A stretch of 22,403 nucleotides of DNA from Bacteroidales bacterium UBA7009 (GCA_002449665.1 DJXH01000038.1:31023-53425), one strand, 5' to 3'. Shown: positions 8,459 to 19,900, numbered from the stretch's first letter. The notes: generated by a model from the letters alone, not told the origin. Translations and numbers: made by a program.

Positions 8459-8490
8459 CAAAGATAGAGATTTTGCACGAATTGGGCAAA
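8459..8490 (-). promoter_or_regulatory. promoter of the rluD-porX operon
   Basis: On the minus strand TTTG (8487-8490) is followed after exactly 20 bases by TATCTTTG (8459-8466). This matches the Bacteroidetes consensus TTTG-N19-21-TAnnTTTG. The start of transcription is expected near 8452, giving a leader of about 14 bases before the rluD ATG at 8438. The spacer contains TGCACGAATTGGG (plus strand, 8474-8486), similar to the repeats before porQ. Confidence 0.72.
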
Positions 8491-8512
8491 TTCTTTACGT
8501 TTTTGATACAAA

Positions 8513-8552
8513 TATGCCGCACACCTTGCTCCATTACAAGGTATGCGGCATA
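8513..8552 (-). terminator. strong hairpin after the surface-protein operon
   Basis: Arms at 8513-8528 and 8537-8552 form a 16-base-pair stem with a single mismatch around an 8-base loop (CTCCATTA). The stem begins 24 bases past the stop of the 124-residue gene. On the minus strand it is followed by ATTTGTATC, a poor T-tract, so termination may depend mainly on the stem. It separates the surface-protein operon from the rluD promoter. Confidence 0.6.
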
Positions 8553-8575
8553 AGCGGATATAGTATGACTGCCGA

Positions 8576-8950
8576 CTATGCGATCTTTACGCGGCGGCGC
8601 TTGTAGAGCCTGAAAGCAACAAAGAGGGCTATCAAAGCGAGTAGCGGCAAAAGAGCATCGCCAATCGGAACAGCGTTGCCGGGTTCGTCCGGATTTTCCG
8701 TACCGCCGATGGTTTCTCCGCCGAACGCATCATCCATCGGACTGCGGTTGGAACCTATACTGCCCACCATTTGCGGGGCATTACCGGCGAGACGCGCTCC
8801 GCCTTGGGCTGCCATAGGAAGCGAACTGCCCGCCCCCACCATAGATGAAGTTGAACGGAACGAGGCGGCGGGGAAAGAGGTCTCGTTCCAAGCATTAACA
8901 CCACGCACAAAGCATAACAAAACTGCTGCAAGGAAAAGAAATTTTTTCAT
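8576..8950 (-). CDS. small secreted protein with C-terminal membrane anchor
   Basis: The 124-residue protein has a clear signal peptide (1-20, cleavage after GVNA) and a low-complexity middle rich in Gly, Ser, Ala and Pro (21-92). Its C-terminal tail is a PIGDA motif (95-99), a hydrophobic stretch (about 100-113) and the basic cluster RLYKRRR (114-120). The three-part tail resembles sorting signals recognised by exosortase- or rhombosortase-type processing, but the motif is not one of the named ones I can match. It could equally be a plain type I membrane protein. I recall similar short proteins beside large T9SS cargo genes in Bacteroidales. It lies 53 bases after the 1626-residue gene with no promoter box between, so it is probably in the same operon. 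Confidence 0.75.
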   Translation of the reverse strand: MKKFLFLAAVLLCFVRGVNAWNETSFPAASFRSTSSMVGAGSSLPMAAQGGARLAGNAPQMVGSIGSNRSPMDDAFGGETIGGTENPDEPGNAVPIGDALLPLLALIALFVAFRLYKRRRVKIA

Positions 8951-8975
8951 CTTTGTTTATGTTGTTTTTAGTTGT

Positions 8976-8997
8976 TATCCACCAATCTTGGCGGATA
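8976..8997 (-). terminator. short hairpin between the 1626- and 124-residue genes
   Basis: TATCC-G-CC pairs with GG-T-GGATA (minus strand, one G-T pair) around a 6-base loop, starting 7 bases after the stop at 9004. No T-run follows. It may be a processing site or a partial terminator that lowers expression of the downstream gene. Confidence 0.3.
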
Positions 8998-9003
8998 CTT
9001 TAC

Positions 9004-12000
9004 TTATTTCTGTTTTACGGCGGCACCCGTGGCATCGTACATTCTGCCGTCTTTAATGATATAGAGTATGCCGTTTATCACCACTTTGCTAACGCTATTG
9101 TCTGTTTCGGCGTTTTCCGTACTTGTAGGACTGCCTTTGCGCAAGACGGGAGCAAGAGCAAAGCGTGTGTCGTTCTGCGTACGGACGGTGGTGAAAGTGT
9201 ATTCGGATTGCAAGAGGTCAGTCATCTCGCCCGTCTCATAGTCGATAAGATAGAGGTGGTCGAAAACGGAGTAGTTGTACTGCTTCGTGTTCTGCGGCAG
9301 AGAGAAAGTGTATGTACCCTCTTCCGGTGCGCGATAGCCGAGAGGTATGGTCTCTTCGTCATTTTGCTTAGCGTTAAAGGCAAGGCGTGTATTACCCGTC
9401 AGGCTGTACAGAGAGAGACTGTACGCACTGCCGAACATCTTCTCGAGGTCGGCACCAATCTCATATTCAGGCGTATATCCGTCGGAGAAAATAATCGTTG
9501 TCTTGTCCTTCGCGCCTGCTGCATTACGGAGTTCAACAGCCGCTTTAATTCTGACTGTTTGGTCTTCGGCGCGGCGGGCTATATAGAGCGGTGCATTTTC
9601 GTCTGCTTGGCGTTGAGCGGAGAGGAAAGTGAGGTTGCCCGATGTTGCCACCTGCACGAAGAAGCCCCAGTAAGGACGAAGTTCGGTGTCGGTGATGTCG
9701 GTCTGGAAGTACTCGGCAAAGTTGTGAGTAGGTACGCTGACGTATGGAATATCTATACTATTGTGTTCGTAAGAAGTGGGGGTAAGCACAAGTTCACCAT
9801 TAATAAGCGAGGCTGCACCTTCGCCTGCGTACATATCCTCCGATGCTCCGAAGCAGGACAGATACGGTACTCCGAGGTAGTTCCAACCCGCGTGGCGGCG
9901 TTGTGCCGCAGCCGCAGCACCCGTATGGGCTACCAAAGGCACTATGTTCTTCGTCGTCTCGCTGACGGTGGTCTGCTCGCCAAGAGCGGTCCAAGCGTTG
10001 GTGAAAGACATAGGCAGGCGAATGATGGCTTTGCCTGCGACTGCAACGGCGGTGATTATATATCCGCGCCCGGGCTGCAAAGTGGCATCCTCTGCTACAG
10101 GTACCCAGTTATGCTCCTTGTCCGCACCGTTAGCGGCACGCAGTGCGCCGTCGTAGGTCTTCACCACATAGTGCTTGCCATAGACAGAAGCGTCTTTGAG
10201 GACAGGGTCAACATAGTCTATGCCGGTAACCGCTACGGGGAACGGCACTGCAAGCGGATAGTAGTGGTTGCCTTCTTTTGCGCTGTAGATAGAGAGGTCG
10301 AGGTTTACGATGTTTTGCGACTTGGTGAGCGTTGATTTGGGGTCTATGTATATACGCGGCATATCGAAGCGGCTTTGTGCTTTGTTCCAGCCTCCGCGCA
10401 TATAGATGCTGTTGGTAGCGAAGGTGATGCCTACTCCGGCATTGGTGGCTACATTGAGTGTCGCACCCGACTCAATAATAAGGTTGAATATACGTATGCC
10501 GGTAGTGGTGATAGTGAGCGTTGCACGATTGCGGATATAGACATCTGTAGTCGGCAGTATCTCCGGGTCGATACCATAGAAATTAGTGTTGTCTTCGTCT
10601 ATGAATACAGGCACAGCCACCGCGCCTTGAGCCACTACCGAACCACCGTTCTTCCACTGTACCACAAGCGATGAGCATGAGTAGTCGTCAAAGTCTATAC
10701 CAGCGATATTGAGAGTATAAGTGCCGGTAAGCGTGGCGGCAAAGTTTGTACTACCGCCTACGACATTGATGGCATCATAGTCTCCTGCATCGGGGACACT
10801 CGCAGATGTGAAGTCGAACGATGTCGTCCCCCAGTTTGTTACGGTCATATCCACGAAGGCGGCAGTGGCAGCCACAGGCAGGAAGCGCAGCGAAGTGGAT
10901 GTAGCCGAAGCGTGCATACCCCATTTGCTTTCGGCGTTCACTCCGAGGTAGCGACCTTTACCGTCGTTGGCGGCTTGGCTCCACAGGGTGTAGGTAACGT
11001 TGTCGTTGGTAGCAAGTTTCCACTCATAGTCATTGCCGGTGGCATATCCTCCGCCGATGGCTGCATTCACTTTTATGCCGTTGCTTATACTGCTCCACAG
11101 GGCTTTGCTGTTCTCGCTGCCTGCAAGGCGGATATATTCAGCCGGTTTGGCACTATGGGCGTAGTACTTATAGAGTGCGGCTGCGGGTGCTGTCGTAGCT
11201 TCTGTTGGGTTAAGGGCATCGTCAAGAGTAAGTGTATAGCCTGCAAGCAAACCGGATGTCGTCTGGTCGGCAGGCAGTGCCGTCCACGTAGCACCGACTT
11301 TGGCTACTATTACGAAATCGCTCGGCAGCGAACGACCGTGAACGGTGAAGTCCACACTTACGCCGTTGATGGTGGCGGTCATTGTAGCCGTTTCCGTTAC
11401 ATTGGCACGAGCAGGGGTGTATTTAATGAGTATAACGGCATTCAGTCCGTCCATAGTAGGCGTTGCGCCGACTATATATGCGGAGAACGTACCGCCCTCT
11501 GAACCTACGGCATCGGCTATGGTCAGCGTACCTGATGTATGGTGCGGACTCTCGGCGGTAATAGACATAGATGAGAGCGTGAGTACATCTTTAGCCGAGG
11601 TAACGTAGATGTCTGTAGCCGACAGTTCGGGCTGTATTCCCGTCCACTGTGCCGTCAGTGTCAGGTCGTGATTGACGAGATACTGCTCGCCGCCCTCATA
11701 TAGGTCGTCTATCAGATTGCCGCCTATAGTGGCTTTCCATCCGAGGAAGGTGTAACCTGTTTTCTCAAGCACGGGCAAGGTGAGATTTGTACCTGCAGCA
11801 GGCGAAGCAGGTTCCGTGCCTGTTTCTATGGAGCCGCCGTCATTGTTCCAAACGACGGCAACAGGGTCGGCTGTGAGTGCGCAGGTGGTGGAGTAGTCGG
11901 TCAACACCCACTCATGAGGGTGTGAGCGAAGGACGACATCGTCTATATATGCGCGGTATGATGCACCAGAACCCGCAGCAGTGAAAAGACTAAAACGCAC

Positions 12001-13884
12001 GTAGGCATCCACCGGCGCACCGGCAACAGACTTGTCATATAACTGTTTGGTACGGAACCCGTCATGCTTTGTATCGGCTTGCAGTTCTGTCCAAGATATG
12101 CTGTCTGCGGAATATTCAATAACAAAATGAACACTATTGTCGGTGGTGGCTATATAGCACGACAGCCCCGTAAAGGCTTTTATTTTCTTTGTAGTGGTCA
12201 TCGTAGAATTTACGCCGTCGTTCTTTTGCAGCAGGATAGCCTTGGAACCCATTCTATCCGTTACATCCATCAATTCTGATGCCGTACCATACCAAACCTC
12301 CCAGTCGTCATAAAGTTTCCTTCTGTTATAGTCTATGCTTGTCGTATATAGATTAAAGTCGTAACTGAAATTTCTTTCCACTGCGCCGTTGCGTGCTGCA
12401 TAGACGGCATAGAGGGTGGTATCCTGCTCCACCTCGTGTCCTGCAGTACCATCAAGCACCGTCAGCGCGGGTGCGTTCTGCTGCAAGGCATCTATACGAG
12501 TGTTGCTCCAGCCGAAGAAAGTCTTGTTGGTGCAACTATATACGGCAGTATAAGCAGGCGCGGCACCATTGTCTGCCACATCGGTATGCTCAAGCACGTA
12601 GCCGCCGTCGGGAACATAGTAGTTTATCTCCGAGTTATCTGCGCACCACGCTTTAGCGGCAGAGGTAGCATACGTTATTACATTGGGTCTCCACTTGGCG
12701 TAGAAGTCTGCACCGCTGCCTTTCACCCATTCGCTGCTGCTGTTGGTCCAAGACGTAGTGTTGACGGTAACGCTTGGTAGCAGGTCGCCCTCGGCGGTGG
12801 CAATCTTCTGTGTGCAGGCAGCATCGGCATAATAGCCTTGAAGCGTATAGTCCGTGCGGGAGGGATGTCCGGCTATGATAAGCGTTGTGCCATTGGGTTC
12901 AACAGCCGCAAGTCCATCCGAAGAAGCATCATCGGTATGGTTCTTCATAAGGTTGATGTTATACTGCGGCAAGGTCGTGAACTCTATATCATCGGATTTA
13001 GAATTATTGTCGCAATCGTTATAGGCAGTAACGTATGCTGTATAGTGAAGAGCAGGATGAAGACCTGTCAGAGATTTTGAAGTAGATGTCAGGTTCGTAT
13101 ATTCGCGTGCATCCTCTAATTCATCATCATAGACCGTCAGAGTATATTTTGTTGCGCCTGCCACTGCCGCCCAACTAAGCACAGCCTCCGTTGAGGTTAC
13201 ACCGCTTGCCGCGTTCATTACAGGTTTAGTGAGTGACGGACATTCAAAATCCACCATAGCGGTTACATTGCTTGCAGGCATAACGAATGTAAAGGTAGTG
13301 GCTGTTGTTGCAGTAGGAGTGATAAGATCACTTGTATTGTCATTTTCTACAAGCCATTCGGTTACGTTCTTTCCTGCTTCAGGATAGGCAGTGATAGTAA
13401 TGCTTGTACCTGCCGTAATAAGACAATACTTACTCGCACTCGCGTATGAAGAACCGGAGGTCGGCTCTAAATCAAGGTGGTAGCAAACATACGGACTACC
13501 CGAATATGCAGTATAGTTTTCACAGTCCGGCTGATATACGGCATAAAGAGCCGTTACACCACCGGGGGTTTGACCGTCAGACTTTTTTATATAAGAGTTG
13601 TTCTTGCTCGGGTTGGTTGTACTATATACGTACTTCGTTGTCGTCCACATATTCGTTTGAGTCCAACCTGTTACAGGACTATTGTGGTCCCCACTATAAC
13701 CGCTCAATACGGTCTCATCGGATATAACGGCAATCACAGTATTCCCATCCACACCGCCATAGAGTGTGCAATCACCCCAAGAGTTCAGACTAACCGCAAA
13801 ACAGATGATTAGCAGAGTGATATATTTTACCGACTTGTTCATACGGCTGATATTTACGCTGTTGGTCAATATATTGTTTTTCAT
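9004..13884 (-). CDS. large secreted repeat protein with T9SS type A sorting tail
   Basis: The 1626-residue product starts at the ATG at 13884, whose ATATGAAAAAC context matches the two sibling genes. An inner ATG at 13842 would give a shorter signal peptide. The signal sequence ends at LNSWG (about 37). An FN3-like domain follows (about 220-305), then stretches ending in LYAVY (about 113-117 and 491-495). A beta-sandwich-like module lies at about 497-670, and an InlB/Listeria-Bacteroides repeat (GYTFLGWKA, ending LTLTAQWT) at about 675-748. The last 30 residues include KVVINGILYIIKDGRMYDA, the usual form of the T9SS type A C-terminal tail. The protein should be exported by T9SS and anchored by the attachment complex that includes PorQ. 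Ligand and function are unknown, and no enzyme motif was seen. It begins 23 bases after the 2173-residue gene. Confidence 0.85.
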   Translation of the reverse strand: MKNNILTNSVNISRMNKSVKYITLLIICFAVSLNSWGDCTLYGGVDGNTVIAVISDETVLSGYSGDHNSPVTGWTQTNMWTTTKYVYSTTNPSKNNSYIKKSDGQTPGGVTALYAVYQPDCENYTAYSGSPYVCYHLDLEPTSGSSYASASKYCLITAGTSITITAYPEAGKNVTEWLVENDNTSDLITPTATTATTFTFVMPASNVTAMVDFECPSLTKPVMNAASGVTSTEAVLSWAAVAGATKYTLTVYDDELEDAREYTNLTSTSKSLTGLHPALHYTAYVTAYNDCDNNSKSDDIEFTTLPQYNINLMKNHTDDASSDGLAAVEPNGTTLIIAGHPSRTDYTLQGYYADAACTQKIATAEGDLLPSVTVNTTSWTNSSSEWVKGSGADFYAKWRPNVITYATSAAKAWCADNSEINYYVPDGGYVLEHTDVADNGAAPAYTAVYSCTNKTFFGWSNTRIDALQQNAPALTVLDGTAGHEVEQDTTLYAVYAARNGAVERNFSYDFNLYTTSIDYNRRKLYDDWEVWYGTASELMDVTDRMGSKAILLQKNDGVNSTMTTTKKIKAFTGLSCYIATTDNSVHFVIEYSADSISWTELQADTKHDGFRTKQLYDKSVAGAPVDAYVRFSLFTAAGSGASYRAYIDDVVLRSHPHEWVLTDYSTTCALTADPVAVVWNNDGGSIETGTEPASPAAGTNLTLPVLEKTGYTFLGWKATIGGNLIDDLYEGGEQYLVNHDLTLTAQWTGIQPELSATDIYVTSAKDVLTLSSMSITAESPHHTSGTLTIADAVGSEGGTFSAYIVGATPTMDGLNAVILIKYTPARANVTETATMTATINGVSVDFTVHGRSLPSDFVIVAKVGATWTALPADQTTSGLLAGYTLTLDDALNPTEATTAPAAALYKYYAHSAKPAEYIRLAGSENSKALWSSISNGIKVNAAIGGGYATGNDYEWKLATNDNVTYTLWSQAANDGKGRYLGVNAESKWGMHASATSTSLRFLPVAATAAFVDMTVTNWGTTSFDFTSASVPDAGDYDAINVVGGSTNFAATLTGTYTLNIAGIDFDDYSCSSLVVQWKNGGSVVAQGAVAVPVFIDEDNTNFYGIDPEILPTTDVYIRNRATLTITTTGIRIFNLIIESGATLNVATNAGVGITFATNSIYMRGGWNKAQSRFDMPRIYIDPKSTLTKSQNIVNLDLSIYSAKEGNHYYPLAVPFPVAVTGIDYVDPVLKDASVYGKHYVVKTYDGALRAANGADKEHNWVPVAEDATLQPGRGYIITAVAVAGKAIIRLPMSFTNAWTALGEQTTVSETTKNIVPLVAHTGAAAAAQRRHAGWNYLGVPYLSCFGASEDMYAGEGAASLINGELVLTPTSYEHNSIDIPYVSVPTHNFAEYFQTDITDTELRPYWGFFVQVATSGNLTFLSAQRQADENAPLYIARRAEDQTVRIKAAVELRNAAGAKDKTTIIFSDGYTPEYEIGADLEKMFGSAYSLSLYSLTGNTRLAFNAKQNDEETIPLGYRAPEEGTYTFSLPQNTKQYNYSVFDHLYLIDYETGEMTDLLQSEYTFTTVRTQNDTRFALAPVLRKGSPTSTENAETDNSVSKVVINGILYIIKDGRMYDATGAAVKQK

Positions 13885-13907
13885 ATCTGTATCCGTTTGA
13901 AAGTTTG

Positions 13908-16900
13908 TTATTCGTTTTCTTCTGCCCAAACGGCATAATATGTTTTGTTGGCTGCGGCTTGGTCGGTCTCGCCACCTGATAGCGTATGCGTTTCCCAGCC
14001 GGTCTTCATAGTTCCGTCTTTCTTGATATACTCAGCCTCAACCCAGCCTACAAAGTGGTAGTGCAGTTCGTTGCAATCATCCCCCTCAGGCTCAGCCGCA
14101 TCACTTAGTATCGGCACCGTATAAACGCCGTCGCGATTGACAGTGGCATTGCCGTGCATACGGTCGATAAACACATCGCGATTGGCGCTCCACGTTGCCG
14201 TAACAGTAACATCGGCTGCAGGCATAACGAACGCACCGTCTGTTACCACCACCGCAGGCGAATAACTCCAGCCGGTGAACGTATAGCCGCTACGGGTAAA
14301 GGTGTTGCCCATCACGCTGACAGCATCGCCCTCTTCATACGGACTGCTCGTGTCGGTCATCGTCCCCGAGCCGCCACCTGCAGCGTAAGTAACGGTGAAT
14401 ACCGCAGTAAGCGTTGCGCTCACGCTGACATCCGCAGCAGGCATAGTGAAGATATACACGGGCTTGCCGTTTTCTTCGGTTGCCGAACCTGCCTTGCGCG
14501 CAACAGGATTGCCGCCTGCCGTTACCGTCCAGCCGTCAAAGCGATAGCCACTGCTTACATCGGCTGTCAGTTTGACATCCTTGCCCTCGCAAGCACTGTT
14601 ATAACTGCTCGTCAGCGTACCGCCCGTTACGGCAATGCCGCTCGTACTTGCACCCGTTATACCGTAACGCGTGCAGAACTGTGTCATATATTGGACGGTG
14701 GTGGGAGAGTAATAGATGTCAATACGTGTTGCTGTGTTAGTTTCTCCATTTCCTTTAATTTGGAAGTACTGTTTGCCGTTGGGGAAAGTATATACACGCG
14801 GTACAGTTCCTACAGGTGCAATAGCATCGCCATCTAATGTTCCGGAAGCATCGGAACAAGCGTTGACTACTAAATTATCCCCGCTAACTTCTATTTTAAG
14901 GATGTAGGAGAGATTTGTTTTACTATAAATGTAACCTGTTCCATTACTCGATTTACGGAATTGAATGGAGCCACTTGGTTTGGCTACTCCGCTTCTATAG
15001 TATGTAACGCCATCTATTGTTCTATCACCGGCATCTCCATAACTGGCAGGTAAATCAGCAGGCAAAATAGTCTTTTTCCCTAAGTTAGTATATACCGCAT
15101 AATAGTGTGTCTCGGCATTGATGGTCGGCGTACCGGTTACGAGAATCGGCTCGCTTGTCTGTGCGCCGAACTGTGTTGCACTCCAGCCGACGAAGTTGGG
15201 ATAGTCATCATCCGGCAAATCCAGTCCCTGAGCCGTCATAGCCGCTGCAAGTTCGCTCGCCGTCGGCAAAGTAACTGTAGTGCCTTGATATACACCAACC
15301 TGTGTCAGACCGGTTACAACCGTTCCGTCAAGGTGATAATAGACATTCACTTGCGCCGCCTCAACATAATCCACGCTTACCGTAACATTGCCTGTCGGGT
15401 TGATAACGGTGTATGTGCCGTTGCCGTTGTCGGTCAGTTCGGCATTGGTCGGCGTAAGGACGGCAGTATAGTGTTCCGTCAAACCGCTGATAGTGATAGT
15501 AGCCGCTGTATGGCTTTCTGTCCCCTTGTCAGCATTGCTCGTCTCGTTCACCGTCAGGGTATAGACATTGATTTTTTGATTCACAGATACGTTATTCCCG
15601 CAAAGCGAATAGTTTATGGCAAAATCCTGATCTACACCGGCTGTCAGTGCCGCAGACGAGCAGGTTATATCGCCCGTAACCGTTTCCGTGCCGCCGCCTG
15701 CCATCGTGGCTGCCACTGCCATACCTGTCTTGTCAAACACCTCTCCTGCTATATAGTTGGTCTTCGTAGGTGCGGTGGTTAGTGCGATACTCGAAACACC
15801 TGTGGTGTAGAAACTCTCGGAGCCGCTGTAAGCAGTGCAGTGGCGGTTAGTGGCGTATGCGCGGACATAATATCTCGTGCCTGCTGTCAGCCCTGTAACG
15901 TTCTGCAAGAAGTCGGCACCTGTTGTCGGGTTCGTAGTGCCCGCTTGCAATTTGGTGACACCCGAACCGCCGATAGCAGGGTTGTCGGTCGTACCGATCA
16001 CAAAACCGTAATCGCTTACATTACATCCGTCTGCGCCTAAGGTTGCCAAACCGCCTGTCATCGTCAGTGTTGCCGCATCGCAATCAATCGCACTCACAGC
16101 AGGTGTCGTGTTCGTGAATGTAGCATCCGCATCGCAAGAAGCACAAGTGGTAACATAGTTGGAATAAACAAGAGGATTCTTCTTAAACAATTTTACATTG
16201 TTTTGTGATGCTGTATTATAGCAGGCAAACAATGCATTTTTATAATTTCCAGTATCATTATTTTTATTAAACTGCATTACACCTCGGCTCGTATTACCTC
16301 TGCTTGTGATAGAGAATACACCGTCTGAAATTGTTATAGCAAATTCACAATAGCCGTCATTCCCAACTTCGTCCGCACCTACTAAATAGTTAGAAGATGT
16401 ACTACTTGCACGAAGGTACTTATTATTTTCGTCCTTAAACGTATATCCCGCATAGGTTCCTGTTGTTATTCCTACAGTATAGGCACACGCTCCTTCAGCA
16501 GGAGTTAGTTTATTGTCGGTTACCGAGCCGCTCACAGCCTTGATATTATTACCTGTATTATACGATTTTGCAACGGCTGTAAAATTCTCTACAGATGAAT
16601 AAATATAAACCCTTGTTCCTTCTGTCAGTTCGCTCACATTAGTAACCAACGTATTATCTCCCCCGCTTACATCCGCAAACACGGCATAGAAAGTCGTATT
16701 TCCAGTTATCGCAGGCGAAGAAGCTGCATCGGTGAAGATACTTCCCGGGTCGGTGGCTGAAACGCCGCTGATAGTTGCACTCCTCCATCCGACAAACACC
16801 TTGCTGTCATCGCAGTCGCTGCTCGTAGGCGCAGTGGGCAGTGTTGCCACCCTGCTACCGTTAGCCACCTGCGTATTACCGGCATTAGTACCTGCCGTCC

Positions 16901-19900
16901 ATTCCTCACCATTTACCATCCAAGTAACACCGCAAGCGAAGTTGGCAGTAACTGTTACTGACGAAGCAGGCATTGCAAAACTTGTGCTTGTCGCACTCGC
17001 ATCAGCAAACGCCACTGCCGGACTTGCCGTCCAGCCGGTGAAAGTATATCCGCTTGGTACGGTAGTGGTGATATCTATTGTGTTGCCGTAGTGCGCTGTA
17101 GTTGTGCCGCCGGTCAAGGTAGCACCCGCAGCAGGCACCTGACTCATAGTTACCGTATAGTCAATGTCGCGCCAAATAGCATATAATGTAACATCGCTCG
17201 TCAGCACATAACTTCCGGTGCTGATGGTCGTGCCGTTGCCGTCCGCCTGTGTGTTCCACTCTACAAACTCTTTTCCCATCGGAGCCGTAAAACCGCAAGC
17301 CGCTACGCTCACCGTCCTATTGGCAACACTCTCTTCTGCGCTCACTGGAGAGGCAGGCAGCGGACTCATCGTACCCGTGCCAGCGTTTGAATCGTAAGTC
17401 AGTTGATAGTAAGGCACAAAATGCGCGATGAAATTGGGTGTGGCGTTGTCAAGCCAGATGCGGAACTTACCCGTCTTTCCGGCATCAGCGGCTGCGAGGT
17501 TGCTGCCCCACTTGTCTGCACCGCTCTTCTGACCCATACCGCTTACGCCGGTAATGCCTGTGGCAGGACAACCCTCGTTAATACCCACAAAGCCGTTGGA
17601 GGAGTTGGTAACACCGACTTGATACTGCGACGAACCTGTGAGGTCGGCTGCATCAAGTGTCTGCAAAGCCGTTTCCCAAACAGTGGAGGAAGTCTCGCTC
17701 ATCAGATAGTCGTGCGTACCGAAACGAAGGATATACTTGTTCGGCACAAAACCTATATAGCCGTTCGCATCGCCGCTGTTGTCATATATACGGAGCGTAC
17801 CTACCGCACCGGCGTGTGCGCCTTTCTTCACACTCGATGTACCTTGCGATACGGCAAGAGGCAGATCATAAAACTTGGTATTGGTTGCGTTCTTGCCCGC
17901 TACGTTGAAAATCATCTGACGGTTGTTCTCGCTGTCATATTCGTATGCGGGTATGGTATAGTTGGTAATTCGCCATTCGTTGGACGTACCCGCTTGCACG
18001 AAATAACTGCCGCCTGTCCAGTCCCACGTGTTGCATATATCGCTGCCGCACGTGCCGCTGTTAGCCCACGCCGTATAGAGTTGGTAAGATGTCGCTTGTG
18101 CCACGCCGTCTATGGTTACAGTAACGTTGCCAGTAACGTTTGCCTTGTTGATAGTCAGCACGCCCGTAGTGCTGTTCCAAGTCCAGCCAGTGTTCTCTGC
18201 TCCGGCATTGTTCACGGTGATACTTGTCGGCAGGTCGTAGTTGCTGTCGGCAATATATGTGGCAGAGACATTAGAGCAGATAGTTGCAGGCTCCGAGCCG
18301 CCGGTAAGCGTTACATTCGAGCTATTTACATTAAGCGTGTAGCCGTTGGTTGTAAAGGCATCAGATTTGGCTGACTCCACGCCCTCACAGTAGGGACTGC
18401 CGCTTGAAACTGTGGTAAGCGACATCTTGTAGGTTGTGCAAGGTGTCAGACCTGTTACTTCATAATTGGTAGTACCTGTAGCAGGAGTGATATTACTTAT
18501 TGTTTTGACGAGGTTATCACTATTATCATACACTTTGAGCGTAAGAGAAGCAATACCTGTAATATCGTCAAACACCCAAGTGGCTTTTAGTTTAGTCGGG
18601 TCGGGAGTGTCGCAGTTGGAGCAGACAAGGGAACCCTTGATCGCTCCAAGCGGAGTGCAACAAGAAGTGGCATAATCGGAGTAAGTAGTAACAGATGATA
18701 GTTTATAAGTGATTTGATAGGACTGACAATAAATAGAATTCGCTGTGGAGTATAGAATAAACTTGATTTTTTTGTTAGCAATTGATGTTATGTCAATATC
18801 CTTTGAAATTGAAACATAGTCTGTACTCCAACTATTATGCCATACTGCATTATTAAAAGCAACTCCTTCAGTATTTGAACCGACTATATATCCGTCAGGC
18901 GCAACTTGATCACTAACATTGTAATATAGTCTTCCTGCACCTGAACTCTTATTAGATCTCATAAAAAGTGTGATATTTGATATTTTCACCACACCCCAAT
19001 CCTGCAAAGTGAGTGTTTGGGAATTACCACTTGTCATTTGGCAAGATGTTGAATATGTTTCTGCAATAGAAATACTCGAACCACTTGGTGCTTCTCCTGA
19101 CTCCTTTGTCAAAGTGTTCTTACTGCTTATATTATATTTAACGGTAGTAGGCGAACCTTCAGTCACACTTTCTGTCGCGAATACGGCATAGTATGTCTTG
19201 TTTGTTGCAGGAATAGTCATTCCGCTAACGCTTGTAAATAAATCTACAGGTTTAGTATCAGTCGTTCCAACTATCTCCGTTTCTGTCCAACCAACAAAAA
19301 CCTTACCTCCGGGGCAGTATGTAGCAGCCGATGGTGTACCGGGATCGGTTAATGCTATCCCCGAATAATTGGTCTGTGTATGGAATGATGCATTGCTTCC
19401 TGCCACCCAAGTTATTGTGTATTGAGGGTCTTCCTCAAATGAGACGTTAATAGTAGAACTGCCTGTTGAGTTGGCGGCATAAGTTACTATATATTTTCCT
19501 TCGGTTGGACTGGTTATAGTTGGAGTTCCGCCTGTTGTTGGTGTTGTGGCTGTAACATTTCCGATATGATAATTTGCGGCTGGGCTTGGTGTAACCTCAA
19601 CAGACAAACCGCTACAAGTGGCTTGAGAACCGGTTTTGCTTAAAGTGAATGTACCGTTTGTCTCACTGCCTTTGCTGATGTTTACATTATTATCACAAGC
19701 TGCTTCCCAACGAGCATACAGTTTTGCCGTTGCTGCATCTTTGGTCCATTTATTACTGGTTATCCAACCACTGACACTTGAAGCAGCAAAACTTCCATCG
19801 GCATTTAGCACCTTGTTTCCTGTAGATGCGCCTTCCCAATATCCTAACAAAGTACTTCCCGCATTGGTTGGAGTCGTGATAGATTCCGTTGTTGTAGCAT

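Noticed and set aside
8439..8534. N-terminal extension of the RluD-like protein to 8534
   Set aside because: It would run through the TTTG-N20-TATCTTTG promoter and part of the terminator hairpin and has no family similarity.
8953..10335. Long plus-strand open frame opposite the 1626-residue gene
   Set aside because: It is an antisense shadow: the composition is explained by the real minus-strand gene, and the translation has no coherent domain.
13842..13929. Alternative starts of the 1626-residue gene at 13929 and 13842
   Set aside because: 13929 overlaps the upstream gene and adds a non-signal extension. 13842 is possible, but the ATATGAAAAAC context at 13884 matches the sibling genes.
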